This document shows, in pieces, positions 23,825-33,610 of a stretch of DNA of 64,000 nt. The notes beneath the pieces are model-generated. The model saw only the letters and a list, made by a program, of their open reading frames with translations, was not told the origin of the DNA and ran no database searches. Source of the stretch: Chlamydoabsidia padenii (taxonomy: Eukaryota; Mucoromycota; Mucoromycetes; Mucorales; Cunninghamellaceae); NCBI GenBank assembly GCA_025330725.1, contig JAIWND010000003.1, positions 930,001-994,000 of the forward strand. Reading direction: 5' to 3'. The position numbers and the translations under genes are program-made. The stretch's first letter is position 1, and each line of letters opens with the position of its first letter.

Positions 23825-25195
23825 CTTTCCCACACTCTTTTTTTTTTTGTCCCCTTCTTTTATTCTGTTGTACACACACCATGCATCCTCATATTCCCCC
23901 CTGATATCCATCCCATTTATCAAATCTAATATAAAAAAAAAAACTTATCATTTTATCAATCCATTAATAAAAATAAAATAAAACTGTCTTTGTCATTCTA
24001 TATTGATTTGTTGTATGTAGCGCGTTGTATATATAAGGCTGGGGTTTCAAAGCCAATGGAATCAAGAATCATTGATCCGATCTCACGTGGCTATTATAAG
24101 GTTTTATATTTGTTCACAGTTGGAGATCCCACCAATGAAGTTCACATCACGTACAAGGCAATAGTCAAGTGTCAGAATGTGGGTAAACCGTAAAGGATCC
24201 GTACGATTCATGTGTAAGAGACTTTTATTTAAAAAACAAATAGGTGGTTTTATTATACAATTGGTTCTATATCTAATAGTACTATTTCTACGTAATGTGC
24301 ATATTTCTACCAAAGGTGGTTGATGAGGGTTCACCACGTGGTCGCAAACAGTATGTTTCAACCAACTTAGTACCCTCTTTTTTGTTCGCTGGTGGATTGT
24401 TGATCCACCTCGTGTTGTGAGCATATGATGTGATGTCTTCCTTTGGATACTGCGTCATCTGTTGTCATTCCAGTTATTCTATTTTCGTAGTGAAGTTGAT
24501 TCCATTTAGCCTATAAAGAGTGTCAATGCTCTTATTAATCCTAGTCCTTGACTTGCAATGGAATTCTGTGTTGGTCCTATTATCATCCAGTCTATATGCT
24601 TTATCAAAAAGTGCCCCCCATGTTAGCAGACGTGATCCAATCATTCTTTACCTGTATGTGGGATCGCATGATTTAATGACCCTAGTCTTGTCAAATCAAA
24701 CTACGTGAATTTTGGAATCCATGAGAATGAGTGCCTACTTGTATCTTACAAGTAGAGTAGAGGGGACAAAGAAGAATGGTTAGACCTAATTACCTTTTTA
24801 TGGCCAGTTAATTGTAAAAAGCCAATCCTACAAATATACAAAGAAAGAATGAGTATATCTTTATACTGATCATACGCTTTTCTTACCGGTATCAAGTATT
24901 TGCGCCGATCCTTCTACTAGCAGGCCTTCCCAAAAGTTTCAAGAAAAACCAAATACTTGATTGGCTGCATCATCCTCTTGATTCTTGACCCTTTTATTTA
25001 ATTCACGTAGTCAGTTCAAGTTGTACAAGATGCTTGTAAAAGATGATGGTTACTGTTGTTATTCTTTTGATGGTGCCGAGTTGTGTGGTCGAATCATTTT
25101 GAAAGAGACAAGGAAGAAGAAACATCCCCCTCCCATCTTTTTGTTACAAAAACGGGCTGCAGAATGAAAAAATTGACCCACTAGATAAAACTTGG

Positions 25196-25207
25196 TTCAA
25201 ATCCCGC
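25196..25207. promoter_or_regulatory. TTSAAATCCCGC motif, exact orphan copy
   Basis: TTCAAATCCCGC preceded by GG, so it also reads as a tRNA B-box-like GGTTCAAATCC, but no tRNA cloverleaf surrounds it and no gene starts nearby. Confidence 0.4.
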
Positions 25208-26235
25208 TTACCCTCGCCTTGGCTCTTAAGAGGACTCTACTAGCTTAATGAACAAGTGATGCTAATGACAAAAAGTGACCATGTGCATTTCTTGGCCTAT
25301 TTCCAACAAAGTTCACATAATGATCATTGTACCAAATATCTTGTATGGAACAGTATAGTCTCAAGATCGTTTTAACCTGACTTTTGTGAAAAAAAAAAAG
25401 TTGCAAAATGAGATTGTGTTTTGAGGCGATTCAACGGTACTCATTTTCAAGCCTGACCGGGGTTCAAATTACGTGATTTCTGGGGGAAGGGAAAGGCTCG
25501 TCTATTTTTATTATAATCGAGATAAATCTACACTACTGTTATAAAAGACCTATTGATTTGTATTAATAAACGTTATTCAAGACTCGTGAATTTTTTTTTT
25601 TTCATGGCCAGAGTCATTTCACCAAATTAGGAATTTCATGCAGAATAAAATTTAAAATTGGAGATCCCGATTCTATGCAGTTGGTGAATAATATAAAAGC
25701 GATTTTTGAATGTGAAATTGCAAACACAGATTCATGCAAGATTTCCAGGCCCACGGGAAATGATTTGGTACTGGGCGATCCTCCTTCCCCCTTGTTATTG
25801 CTGTTATTTGCCGATTATTGAAGGTGCATCTAATATGATGTATGTGTTAGATTGTTACTTGTAAAATAGTGTGTTTGATCAAGAATGAAAGAGATGCTTT
25901 TTTATTTTTTATTTTTTAGTTTCATTTGAACCCAGCATGTGTTGGCGTTCAAAAAACGAAAAGCCTATCCATCGGAGTTATTTATCTCTCGAGCCAATGC
26001 ATAACGCGCTGATTCAAAAAGGGAAATCATGGTTCTGCAAACTCCCTCATGTGCATGTATGTACTGCATCTCATCGTTTTTAATACTTACTTTTCTTCTC
26101 GTTATTATTTTCTCATCAATCATTACTCTCTCAACATGGTACATGTGCCAATATCTACCTCTAGTGCATAATCTTTTCATAGCAGAGCTAATCCTTTCCC
26201 CTTTGTTATGATATTAATGGAGTTGCTTGACAAAG

Positions 26236-26243
26236 TATAAAAG
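26236..26243 (+). promoter_or_regulatory. TATA box of the small secreted peptide gene
   Basis: TATAAAAG about 76 bp before the first ATG (26319), identical to the octamer before the orphan gene at 23297. Confidence 0.5.
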
Positions 26244-26318
26244 AAGAAGATTTAATTTGGATACATGTCTTTCATTTTTCTCACTACTAATTTCATTTCC
26301 CAGCTTTTTGATACTACT

Positions 26319-26546
26319 ATGGTAAGTTTCTACCCATAACTTTTAATCCACTTTATTTATAACTGCTAGTATTACTTACCATAGATGAATACCAAAGTCT
26401 TATTTCTATTGGCTTTTTGCCTCGCACTAAATGTGGTCGCTGCAGTGGAATGCCGACGAGCTTGTATGAACGCTTATTTAAGCTGTCGTAATACCAAGAT
26501 GACATGCTCAAATAATTTAAGAAGCTGCTCAAACAAGTGTCCTTAA
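26319..26546 (+). CDS. Small secreted six-cysteine peptide, 54 aa
   Basis: Too short for usual ORF cut-offs. ATG (26319-26321) is followed at once by a GTAAGT intron (26322-26384, ending ACCATAG); the second exon again starts with ATG and runs to TAA at 26546. If the first ATG is not used, the ATG at 26385 gives 53 aa. Residues 1-21 are a classic signal peptide (hydrophobic core VLFLLAFCLALNVV, AA before the likely cleavage). The mature part of about 33 residues has six Cys with the symmetric spacing C-x3-C-x6-C-x6-C-x6-C-x3-C, recalling the CxxxC pairs of alpha-hairpinin-type helical peptides. TATAAAAG lies upstream and AATAAAG at 26635. Function unknown: antimicrobial, effector or signalling roles are all possible. 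Confidence 0.7.
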
Positions 26547-26890
26547 TTGTGTAAGAAGTATCCTTTCCCACATTCATGCCGCCGCCACCATTTTCCAATC
26601 CCGCTTCTCTTTCTGTGCCCATGTTTTCAAGATGAATAAAGTATATTTTTCAATTAGTATTATTATGGAATAAGCTGCAAATAAAAAAATACTTTATTGA
26701 TGATTTAAAAATTTCTAACAATGTATGGTGGAGACCATATATAGGTGATAATAAGCATGGCTATCAAAGTAGTCAAAAAAAAAAAAAAAAAAAAAGAGAG
26801 AGAGAGAGAGAGACGGGGGTAATGACTATACGAAAGGGAGGGCATCAAAAAGGTGATGTCGATGAATGTATGGAATAAGATTCAACCCAA
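26547..26890. other. 3' flank of the peptide gene with A run and (GA)n
   Basis: Contains a motif-like TTCCAATCCCGC (26593-26604), an AATAAAG poly(A) signal near 26635, an A run (about 26776-26795) and a GA dinucleotide run (about 26796-26812). Confidence 0.5.
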
Positions 26891-27900
26891 AATTTTTGAC
26901 GTAGTAGTAAAGCTGTGGAGAGCTGGTTCATAGCAGGGCATCACGCGTATCAGGTAAGCCGACATACCCACCATAAAGAGCCACAAAACCTTCTCCCTTT
27001 CTATGCAAATTCAAAGATCTACCATAGACCAGTATACTTGACCACCCCCAATTTCACCCAGTTGCCCAAGTCGAGTACATATCACTTCATGTGAAGATCG
27101 TCGCGGTACATTATTGTCTAGCCGTTCTATCAAATAAACAAAGTAATCCTTCAGTTGACAATATCCGTTTATACAATGTCATCCTTTTGTTCTTTTTTTA
27201 ACTTACCTTTTCAAGTTTTTTTTTTTTCAAAAGTCATCGATCAGGTTGTTCCTTCACCAATGTTTATGATAATATAAAAAGTAATGCGTTTTCCTAATCA
27301 TCATACCATAAAATTAACCCCACATTGTTAACCTAAGTAGGAAGCAATCATCCCTTTATATAGACCATAGACCCCGAGCATCTTCTTCATGTGGTATACG
27401 ACAGACTGGTTTCAAGGTTGTCGAGTATTCGCCTTGTATTTGCCTTGTGTAGTTGTAACCGTGTCTTCACCACCGAGATAGGATTAGGTTACTGTTGTCG
27501 CTAGAGCTGTCATCGTATAAACCAAGTGGATCTATACTATTTCTTGACTATGATCCTTTTCCCATAAACCTCTAAAAGCTGGCCTAGCTGTCATTAGAAA
27601 AGGTCAGTCACCATATATCCTTTTCTTTTCTATTTGAAGTTTACCTTAGTAGAATGACTAGCCACCAAGCTGGTGCAAGCTCTTTTGATAAGCTCCATTA
27701 CTCGTGTAATTTCTTTAAAGTTGACCCTGTAAGAGTCAAACTGCCATGTTGTTGTTTATGGTAAAAGATAGTTGGATAAAGTGAGTTATCAGACTAAAAG
27801 AGTGATCCTTCTTTTAGTTTTTACCTACAAGCGAGTTTCCACAATGTCAAATGGAGAAGTACAAGCAGCAAGTCCCAAACAATACTAAAAGACGTGAGTA
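26890..27900 (-). pseudogene. Decayed mitochondrial carrier (SLC25, RIM2/SLC25A33-36-like)
   Basis: Minus-strand fragments in the correct order of a mitochondrial carrier. Repeat 1: GLAACTSPFDIVETRL at 27829-27891, followed by TAG and then a GTAAAA donor; the signature PFDxVKTR has E for K. Repeat 2: IHLVYTMTALATTVT then a stop, then after a frameshift VVKTRLQLHK (about 27430-27515); next EEDARGL, a frameshift and YKGMIASYLG (about 27335-27390). Repeat 3: KYTGLW, stops, EGFVALYGG, a frameshift and MSAYLIRVMP (about 26940-27045). At least four stops or frameshifts plus a lost signature lysine make it non-functional. The TVTNPIWVVKTRLQ-like block and GLYKGMxASYLG are most like RIM2-type pyrimidine nucleotide carriers, though another carrier subfamily is possible. 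Confidence 0.8.
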
Positions 27901-28722
27901 TAAAGAAGGATTTAGATCAGAATTGAAACCATCCTTGCTTACACCTAGAATATGAATATAGCATGGTTCATGTTATTGTTGTTGTTGCTTTGCTGATAAT
28001 CGGAGAAGCATCTAGAGTTGAATAAAACCAGAAGAAAGAGAATGGAAAGAGGCGCATTCCTTTTTTTTTTTTCCCAGGCTTCATTTAAATCCAGGACCCA
28101 TCGGCGTTTTAAAAAGGAAAGGTGTGTCTTTGCATCAGGTACAACATACAATAGTCTTTTCAACTTTACTGGAGAAACACATGTAACTGTCAATATAATG
28201 AATCAAAAGAGTAAGTTTATTGTATAAATGATGCTAAAACACTATTCTATCTGTATCCTACCCCACATCAAGTAACATGATGGACACGATCCACGCCTTT
28301 TCAAACCCTACCCAAGTTTTCTATTGTCCGGTATCTTTTTTTATTTTTGAAAAACCATCCTATCAAAAGAAAAAAGGTCATAGTTTGTTAGTGGAGTTGA
28401 GTTTACCGTTCAGTCATCTTAAGTCAAAGATCTTTTTCGGCCATTTGAGATCCGTGAGATGGATACACGACATCTTTGGGATGAGGGTACCTATTGCCTA
28501 TCGAATGTATTCTTTTCTTTACCTTTACTTTTGTTTCCATTCAAATAATATAAAAAAGAGAAGGATAGGTTGTCGATGTTGGATAGAAAGAAAGAAGGTC
28601 ACCCGTTTGAAAAAAAAAAAAAAAAAAAGACAAACCTGTCTTTTGACATTTCAAATCCCGATTCAAGATATATATTTTTGGATTTTTTTTTTCCCTTTTC
28701 CTTTCCTTTTCTTTTCTTTATT
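27901..28722. other. Upstream region of the U12-intron gene
   Basis: 820 bp, T/A-run rich. It contains one good motif copy (28649-28661) 62 bp before the next start codon, an A run (about 28610-28628) and a stretch at 28078-28118 that resembles 25920-25962 (about 70 percent over 43 bp by eye). Long ORFs here are composed of low-complexity Phe/Lys codons and are not supported. Confidence 0.45.
28649..28661. promoter_or_regulatory. TTSAAATCCCGC-type motif copy
   Basis: TTTCAAATCCCGA, 62 bp upstream of ATG 28723; the closest spacing to a start codon in this window together with the Mak32-like gene. Confidence 0.5.
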
Positions 28723-30305
28723 ATGCTACAAATGGACGCTCACCACAGAGAACGTGAAACAATTATCAACATTCCCTTCAAGAAACCAACAGTAGGAACA
28801 ACTAACGAAGACGGTGATGACGATCCTTTATCTTTAGTTCAACAAGTACAAGTACAATGCATACAATGGATTGATTATGTCAGATTACAGCACTTGTTTG
28901 ATCCCTTTTTATTAAACGAACTAGAAGTTATATTGGATGGTGGGAATCTAGATGTTTACATATCCTTTTTATATATATATGGAAAAACAAACTAACCTCT
29001 CTTATCCTTAACTTGATTTTTTTTTTTTAAAAAAACCGAAACACTGTGTTTGTAGAATAAATGGTATTGATTATTCAGTTCCATCCTCTCTAATCAAACA
29101 ATCCCTTATCAAGGTAATACGAACAGGCTTTTTTAATGACATTTTTATAACTCGTTCTTTACAGGTCATGTCCCATCAATGCGGATTCAAATACCGCCAG
29201 AATCGACTTCCTGGCCGTCATGCTCTCCCCCAATCTGAAAATGCGGACATTGGTGAGTAAACCTCAATACACAACATGATTCTTTAACATTTTATTCTTA
29301 TTAGATTGTCAGTTCTATATACAGAAAGGGTTTATGACTACACCTTTGGCCTATTTATTAGGACAACAAACTTCACATGGCAAACTTCACTCACTCTGGA
29401 TCAAGATCGAATTGGAAACAAAGAATATCCTTTTTTTTATTTATTTAAATGATGATGATCTCTTATGATGATATACTATACCTTAACACGTATTGTCTTT
29501 TTATAGTACATCCGGAAGAAGTAGCACAAAGTTTCCATATTCAAGATGATCATGATGGTGTCCTATCTGATACCAATCAATCAATGGCACTCTGTCTTGA
29601 CCGTGTATTCTCTGTTCTCTTTTGTCACCATCTCGGCGCAAGATACCCATTGATCTTCTCCCAAGGCTATGTCGATGTAAAAAAAAAAGAATACAAATCA
29701 GGACACTCATCTCTTTATCTCTCACTCTCTCTCTACTAACGATAGAAACTGACAAGCTGCACCAAACATATCCCAATCTTGGCTAGATCATTACAACGAA
29801 TGATGATCACTTCTGAAGTTGCGACAAGAAATATGTTTAAAGACAAGGCAAATGATTATTTGGAGGTAACTACTACTTGGGTCAGAAAAGAAAGGAGAGG
29901 GAACAATACTGATTCATTTTTATTATTACTATTATCAAGATGATACGAATGAAGATCAAGACATTCCAGACAAACAATCGACAACAACGCCAAGACCATG
30001 GGATTGATGATCCTGGTCATAATGAAATATGGAGTGATCTTGTCATTGCATTATACTATTCTACAAAGCGATCCGAATCTTTACGTCAATATCGTAGTGT
30101 AATAAAGGTAAACTCTACATTCAAACAAACTGTTGCACTCACTTTTTATCTTTACTAGACCAAACAACCAACTGCAGAAACATCTACCTCTTTGTCTTCT
30201 GCGGAATTCTCTTTATCTTCTACTGCAACTGATCCATCCACTGATGATTTGTTACATATGCCTAATGCCAGTCAAGCCATCCAAGATCTTTGGTCCAACA
30301 TCTAG
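28723..30305 (+). CDS. Orphan 371-aa protein gene containing two U12-type AT-AC introns
   Basis: Eight exons (28723-28959, 29045-29113, 29165-29252, 29305-29424, 29510-29676, 29746-29865, 29940-30107, 30159-30305) give an uninterrupted 1116-nt frame only if introns 1 and 4 are spliced as AT-AC introns. No domain recognised. It is predicted soluble and globular in the middle: an N-terminal acidic linker (TNEDGDDDP), a helix-rich part (CIQWIDYVRLQHLFDPFLLNELE), QNRLPGRHALPQ, DCQFYIQKGFMTTPLAYLLG, RVFSVLFCHHLGARYPLIFS and a Ser/Thr-rich C-terminal tail. It is not an RNA-binding, kinase or WD protein by any motif I can see. Genes with minor introns are often conserved information-processing or signalling genes, so an ancient eukaryotic function lost in most fungi is plausible. 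Confidence 0.75.
28960..29044 (+). other. U12-type AT-AC intron 1 (85 nt)
   Basis: 5' end ATATCCTTTTT matches the U12 donor consensus exactly; branch-site string TCCTTAAC at 29005-29012 matches the U12 branch consensus; 3' end CAC. No GT-AG pair restores the frame between TAC|(intron) and TGT GTT TGT AGA ATA. The branch A lies about 33 nt from the 3' end, slightly long for U12 introns. Confidence 0.85.
29425..29509 (+). other. U12-type AT-AC intron 2 (85 nt)
   Basis: 5' end ATATCCTTTT, branch TACCTTAAC at 29479-29487, 3' end TAC (29507-29509), branch-to-end about 23 nt. The alternative 3' end AG at 29505-29506 also keeps frame (adds one residue), so an AT-AG reading is possible. Same length as the other U12 intron of this gene. 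Confidence 0.85.
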
Positions 30306-30338
30306 TATAGATTACATTTTACTGATTAAATAAATAAA

Positions 30339-30366
30339 CCGGGATTTGAAAAGCGGGATTTGAAAA
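30339..30366. promoter_or_regulatory. Tandem pair of GCGGGATTTGAAAA motifs between convergent genes
   Basis: CCGGGATTTGAAAA (30339-30352) directly followed by GCGGGATTTGAAAA (30353-30366): a 14-bp head-to-tail duplication of the recurrent motif in the 90-bp gap between two converging stop codons, where no promoter is expected. Confidence 0.6.
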
Positions 30367-30395
30367 TGCATGAATGATCTTTTTTTTACTCTATT

Positions 30396-30733
30396 CTAAT
30401 CATGATCGATTTCATCCACTCGACTTTCTTTACTATGATAAAAGTCGGTAAAACTACCTACATCTTGAGTGATATTACTGGAAGAAGGAGTACGGTTAAG
30501 GGTAGGTGATGGTGGGGCCATGGTACCATCGTCTGGTTGTTTTTGGTCACTATGTAGATGTTGATGTTATTCTTTTCGTCCTCACTGGTCGGTATATAAT
30601 GAGGGACATGGCGGACAGGTGAAGTACTACGGGAAGAAGGTCGACTGTCATGGATTACTTGAATGGGATTACCGAATCGTAACGAGAAGGACTCGTCATT
30701 CATGATGGGATCACCGTCTTTTGGATGATTCAT
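30396..30733 (-). pseudogene. Ser-rich small gene with an apparent frameshift
   Basis: ATG at 30733 opens a frame (MNHPKDGDPIMNDESFSLRF...) ending in an acidic stretch SEDEKNN; just after that the sensible coding continues in another frame as QHLHSDQKQPDDGTMAPPSP and NRTPSSSNITQDV to TAG at 30396-30398. The switch lies near 30565-30575 (AAAGAATAACATCAACATC). No splice signals explain it, so it is a one-base indel (real or sequencing error) or a decaying gene. About 110 aa if repaired; polar, Ser/Pro-rich and probably disordered. A motif copy 272 bp upstream (31005-31017) suggests the gene was a normal transcription unit. Confidence 0.5.
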
Positions 30734-31228
30734 GTTATAGTTGTTGTTGCCGAAGAAGAAGAAGAAAAGAGAAATGAAATTGAGTGGGTGAGTTTTTTTT
30801 TGTTTCTGGCAATGTTTTACAGTGTTTTTTCATCAAGATCCCACAGGCCCTTTACACACAAACCAACTTTTCCCACAGTCATAACAAGTCTACATAAATA
30901 AAATAATGCAAAATGGGTGTTGTCTTTATATCTTCCTTCTCCTTTTACTCAAAAGTATGCAGCACCATCCATTGACTATTAAAAAAAAAAAAGTCGGAAT
31001 GTCTATTTCAAATCCCGCCTATCCTTCTTCAGCAATCAAAGACGACTTGTTTATTATAGTATAAGAGACCCCCTCTAAAAAAGTAAAAGTATGTGATATG
31101 TGTATGTATAGTTAAAAAAAAATAGAATAAACAAAGGGGAGGGGATAAAAGAGATAACAATGCATATATGATAATGAATAAATAGTAGCTATGTGTGGAG
31201 GGTAAACTAGGGTAGATAGTATGCTAAA
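30734..31228. other. Spacer between the frameshifted Ser-rich gene and WHI3
   Basis: 495 bp. It contains an exact motif copy (31005-31017) and an A run at 30980-30991. Otherwise AT-rich 3' flank of the WHI3-like gene. Confidence 0.5.
31005..31017. promoter_or_regulatory. TTSAAATCCCGC motif, exact copy
   Basis: TTTCAAATCCCGC, 272 bp upstream of the start codon at 30733. Confidence 0.5.
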
Positions 31229-33128
31229 TCATGAATAAGGAGGATCAAAGGATAGATTATCACGGTAATAAAGAACAGGATGGAAGAGACCAGTAGTTTG
31301 ATTACATCCAGTGTTTTGTCGTACACCCTAAAGAAAAAAGATAAAGAAGAATTAGTTAGATTATTCCTTCCCCCCCCCCATTTCTTTGTTTTTTCTTTTA
31401 CCAAGGGATTCTTGCTAAAGGATAATCGTATGCCCCCTTTGACGGAGTTACTGAGGGGGTTACCGTATAAATCCTGTAAAGCTTGAGTGGCGCAATAGAC
31501 ATCTTCGAATTCGACAAAACACATGGGTCCATTAGGCTTTTGGCGAAAGGACAGTCGTTTGTAGCCGAGACATTTAGTAAACAAAGACCGTAATTCTTCT
31601 TCATCGGTATTAGGTGGTAAGTTGCCGACATACAGTGTGTTGCAGGGTGGGTTCTGATCGGCAGGATTGGTGCTCATCATCATGGTGGCAAAACTGCGAT
31701 ACCCATTAGGTGATAATAGACCAGGTGATGGTAAATTGGTGGAGGTAGGTGTCGAAGTTAATGAGGTAGTGGTGGTGGTAGTGGTGGTGGTTGGATTGGT
31801 ATTGATAGTGAGTCCATTAAAACCCATGGATGGATCGTCGTCCAAGAAAGGTGGTGGTGAGGAATGCAGATGCTTTTGTTGATAATGTTGTTGATGATGG
31901 TATTGTTGATATTGATGTTGTAATGCTTGTGATATAGATGATGAAGATGATGGTGATAAGATCGTTTCGGATGTTGGAAATGAAGTATAACGTTGTTCTT
32001 GATTATCCAATAAACCTGACTTTGGTAAAGAAGAAGGTGGTTGCATATCGTTTTCAGATGAAAGTTGAGTCAGATCAAAGATGTTGCCAGATGAGAATCG
32101 ATGACTAGTAGGACTAAACAAATCCGACATTCGTGTTGCTGCTTTAGTTGTGTTAATAGTAGGTCGATGTGTTCCTGGTATTGTTGTTGTTGTTGGTGCT
32201 GTTGCTGTTGCTACTGTGTTTCTTGGAATGAATAGATCTGAATAGATATCAGAGACCAATGTTGGATCAGATGCTGGTACAGAATGGAATGCTTCATAAA
32301 CAGAAGAATGATGAGGACCATTATTATGAGATAATTTGTTGTTGATATGATCTTCTTGTTGATGATACGCGGGTTGTTGAAGTAGATCGTGAGATGGTAA
32401 TGAGACAGTTGCTGGTGGATGGAATGGATCATTAGATGAGAGTCCCCGTTTGGTGTGTAAATTCTTCTTGGCCATTTCCGCTTTAAGAACTGATCCTTTT
32501 TCAGCATCCACCTTTCGTCCACTAATAGTATCCTTGGCATTTAATGCTTCTGTTCGACTACGGAATTTTGCAAATCCAATCTATTCACCCCCCCCATAAA
32601 GAATTAGTTAGTCATCAATCCCTCCTCCTCCCCCCTGCCTAATCCCCCGCACACACCTCCCCATACCCCCTTTACATCTCCCCCTGTGTAACTACTTACA
32701 ATTTGTTTCTTGTTGTTGTTATGACCACTGTTACTGACAGCAGGCACCGTTGGATCTTCTTCGCCGTCTTTGGAAGGGACTTTCAGTGTGGCAGCTTCAA
32801 ACCCAGGAGAGAAGATAAACATGTTTTGGAATTCACGTTCTTGCATATCGTCTGGGAAGCCAACAACAAAGATGGTGGATATTTCTTCACCATATAATAG
32901 ACTATTAGTGTTGTACATGGACAGCCCCAAAGGTGCTGCAGTTGTTGCTGTTGATGGTGGTAATGGTGGTGGTGGTATTAAAGTTTGTTGTGTCATTGAT
33001 AAAGTATAAGGTGGAGATAATGTTGGTGATATTAATTGTTGTGATGATAATAAAGGAAGGGTGTTCAATTGAAGTGGTGGTGGAAGTGGAGGAGGTGGAG
33101 GTGGAGCTGAGCCCAGTGAAGAAGTCAT
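31229..33128 (-). CDS. WHI3: Whi3-type RNA-binding protein with two RRMs, 568 aa
   Basis: Exons 32700-33128, 31402-32580 and 31229-31327 (1707 nt). A Pro/Leu-rich N-terminus is followed by RRM1 ([20 protein letters not shown]...[15 protein letters not shown]), a long disordered Ser/Thr/Gln/His-rich linker with a QH tract, and a C-terminal RRM2 with the Whi3/Scw1 hallmark [25 protein letters not shown], in which RNP2 is LYVGNL and RNP1 is PMCFVEFE, then [15 protein letters not shown]. In yeasts and Ashbya such proteins bind cyclin or polarity mRNAs and form condensates; the Q/H tract would fit condensation here (inference). The last intron falls just after KNPL, keeping the conserved GVR on a separate small exon. 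Confidence 0.92.
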
Positions 33129-33610
33129 TTGAATTACTCTTCTCTATGTACACATAAATGTATAAATGTATAAAGAGATCAATGTATAGTAAAAAGACAA
33201 AAGAGAATAGATAGAATGGAGAAAGAGAGAGAGAGAGAGAAAAGAAAAAAAAAAGGACAAAGCTTAAATTAATAGAAAAGAGCGCAGAAGAAGAAAAAAA
33301 AAATACGTCACTCCATCCATGGTTTAAACGCTGTTACACATTCAACCTTCCCCCCTTTTTTTCAATCAGGTGTTATCTTCTTTCGCACGTCTTTTATTGG
33401 ATCAACTCAAACAATGCGATATCTCCCGACTTTATTCAGTACTGAGTAGCATGGGATGAGTAAAGAAAAAAAAAAGCATGATCGGGAGTTTAATAATTGA
33501 TATGCCGAAAAAGTGCGCATAGTAAAGTTGAGTTTAGGAGAAACCTTTTTTATTTTACTCCTTGATAGACATTAAGATATATAATGAAGATGATAGTTTT
33601 ATTGTGTGCA
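33129..33610. other. WHI3 promoter and 3' flank of the amino-acid transporter
   Basis: 482 bp with GA and A-rich runs (33220-33300). No good motif copy is present; the nearest resemblance is TCGGGAGTTTAA at about 33482-33493. No ORF supported. Confidence 0.5.

Larger units (their letters stand above)
23825..26318. other. 2.5-kb gene-poor region
   Basis: The longest stretch without a recognised gene. It holds scattered short ORFs with no similarity I recognise, one orphan motif copy (TTCAAATCCCGC, 25196-25207), a degenerate one near 25660, T/A homopolymers and a TATA box at its right end (26236-26243). Isolated splice-like strings occur on the minus strand around 24700-24900 but do not form a gene. 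Possibly decayed genes; nothing firm. Confidence 0.4.

Noticed and set aside
24104..24424. 106-codon minus-strand ORF in the gene-poor region
   Set aside because: No recognisable motif, no promoter or splice context, composition like the surrounding spacer.
25190..25210. GGTTCAAATCC resembling a tRNA T-loop / B box
   Set aside because: No acceptor stem, anticodon arm or D-arm can be folded around it; it is better explained as a copy of the recurrent motif.
26558..26566. GTATCCTTT, a U12-like donor just after the peptide-gene stop codon
   Set aside because: No U12 branch string follows at a suitable distance and nothing coding lies downstream.
27615..27624. ATATCCTTTT on the plus strand
   Set aside because: Lies antisense inside the carrier pseudogene and has no matching branch and acceptor.
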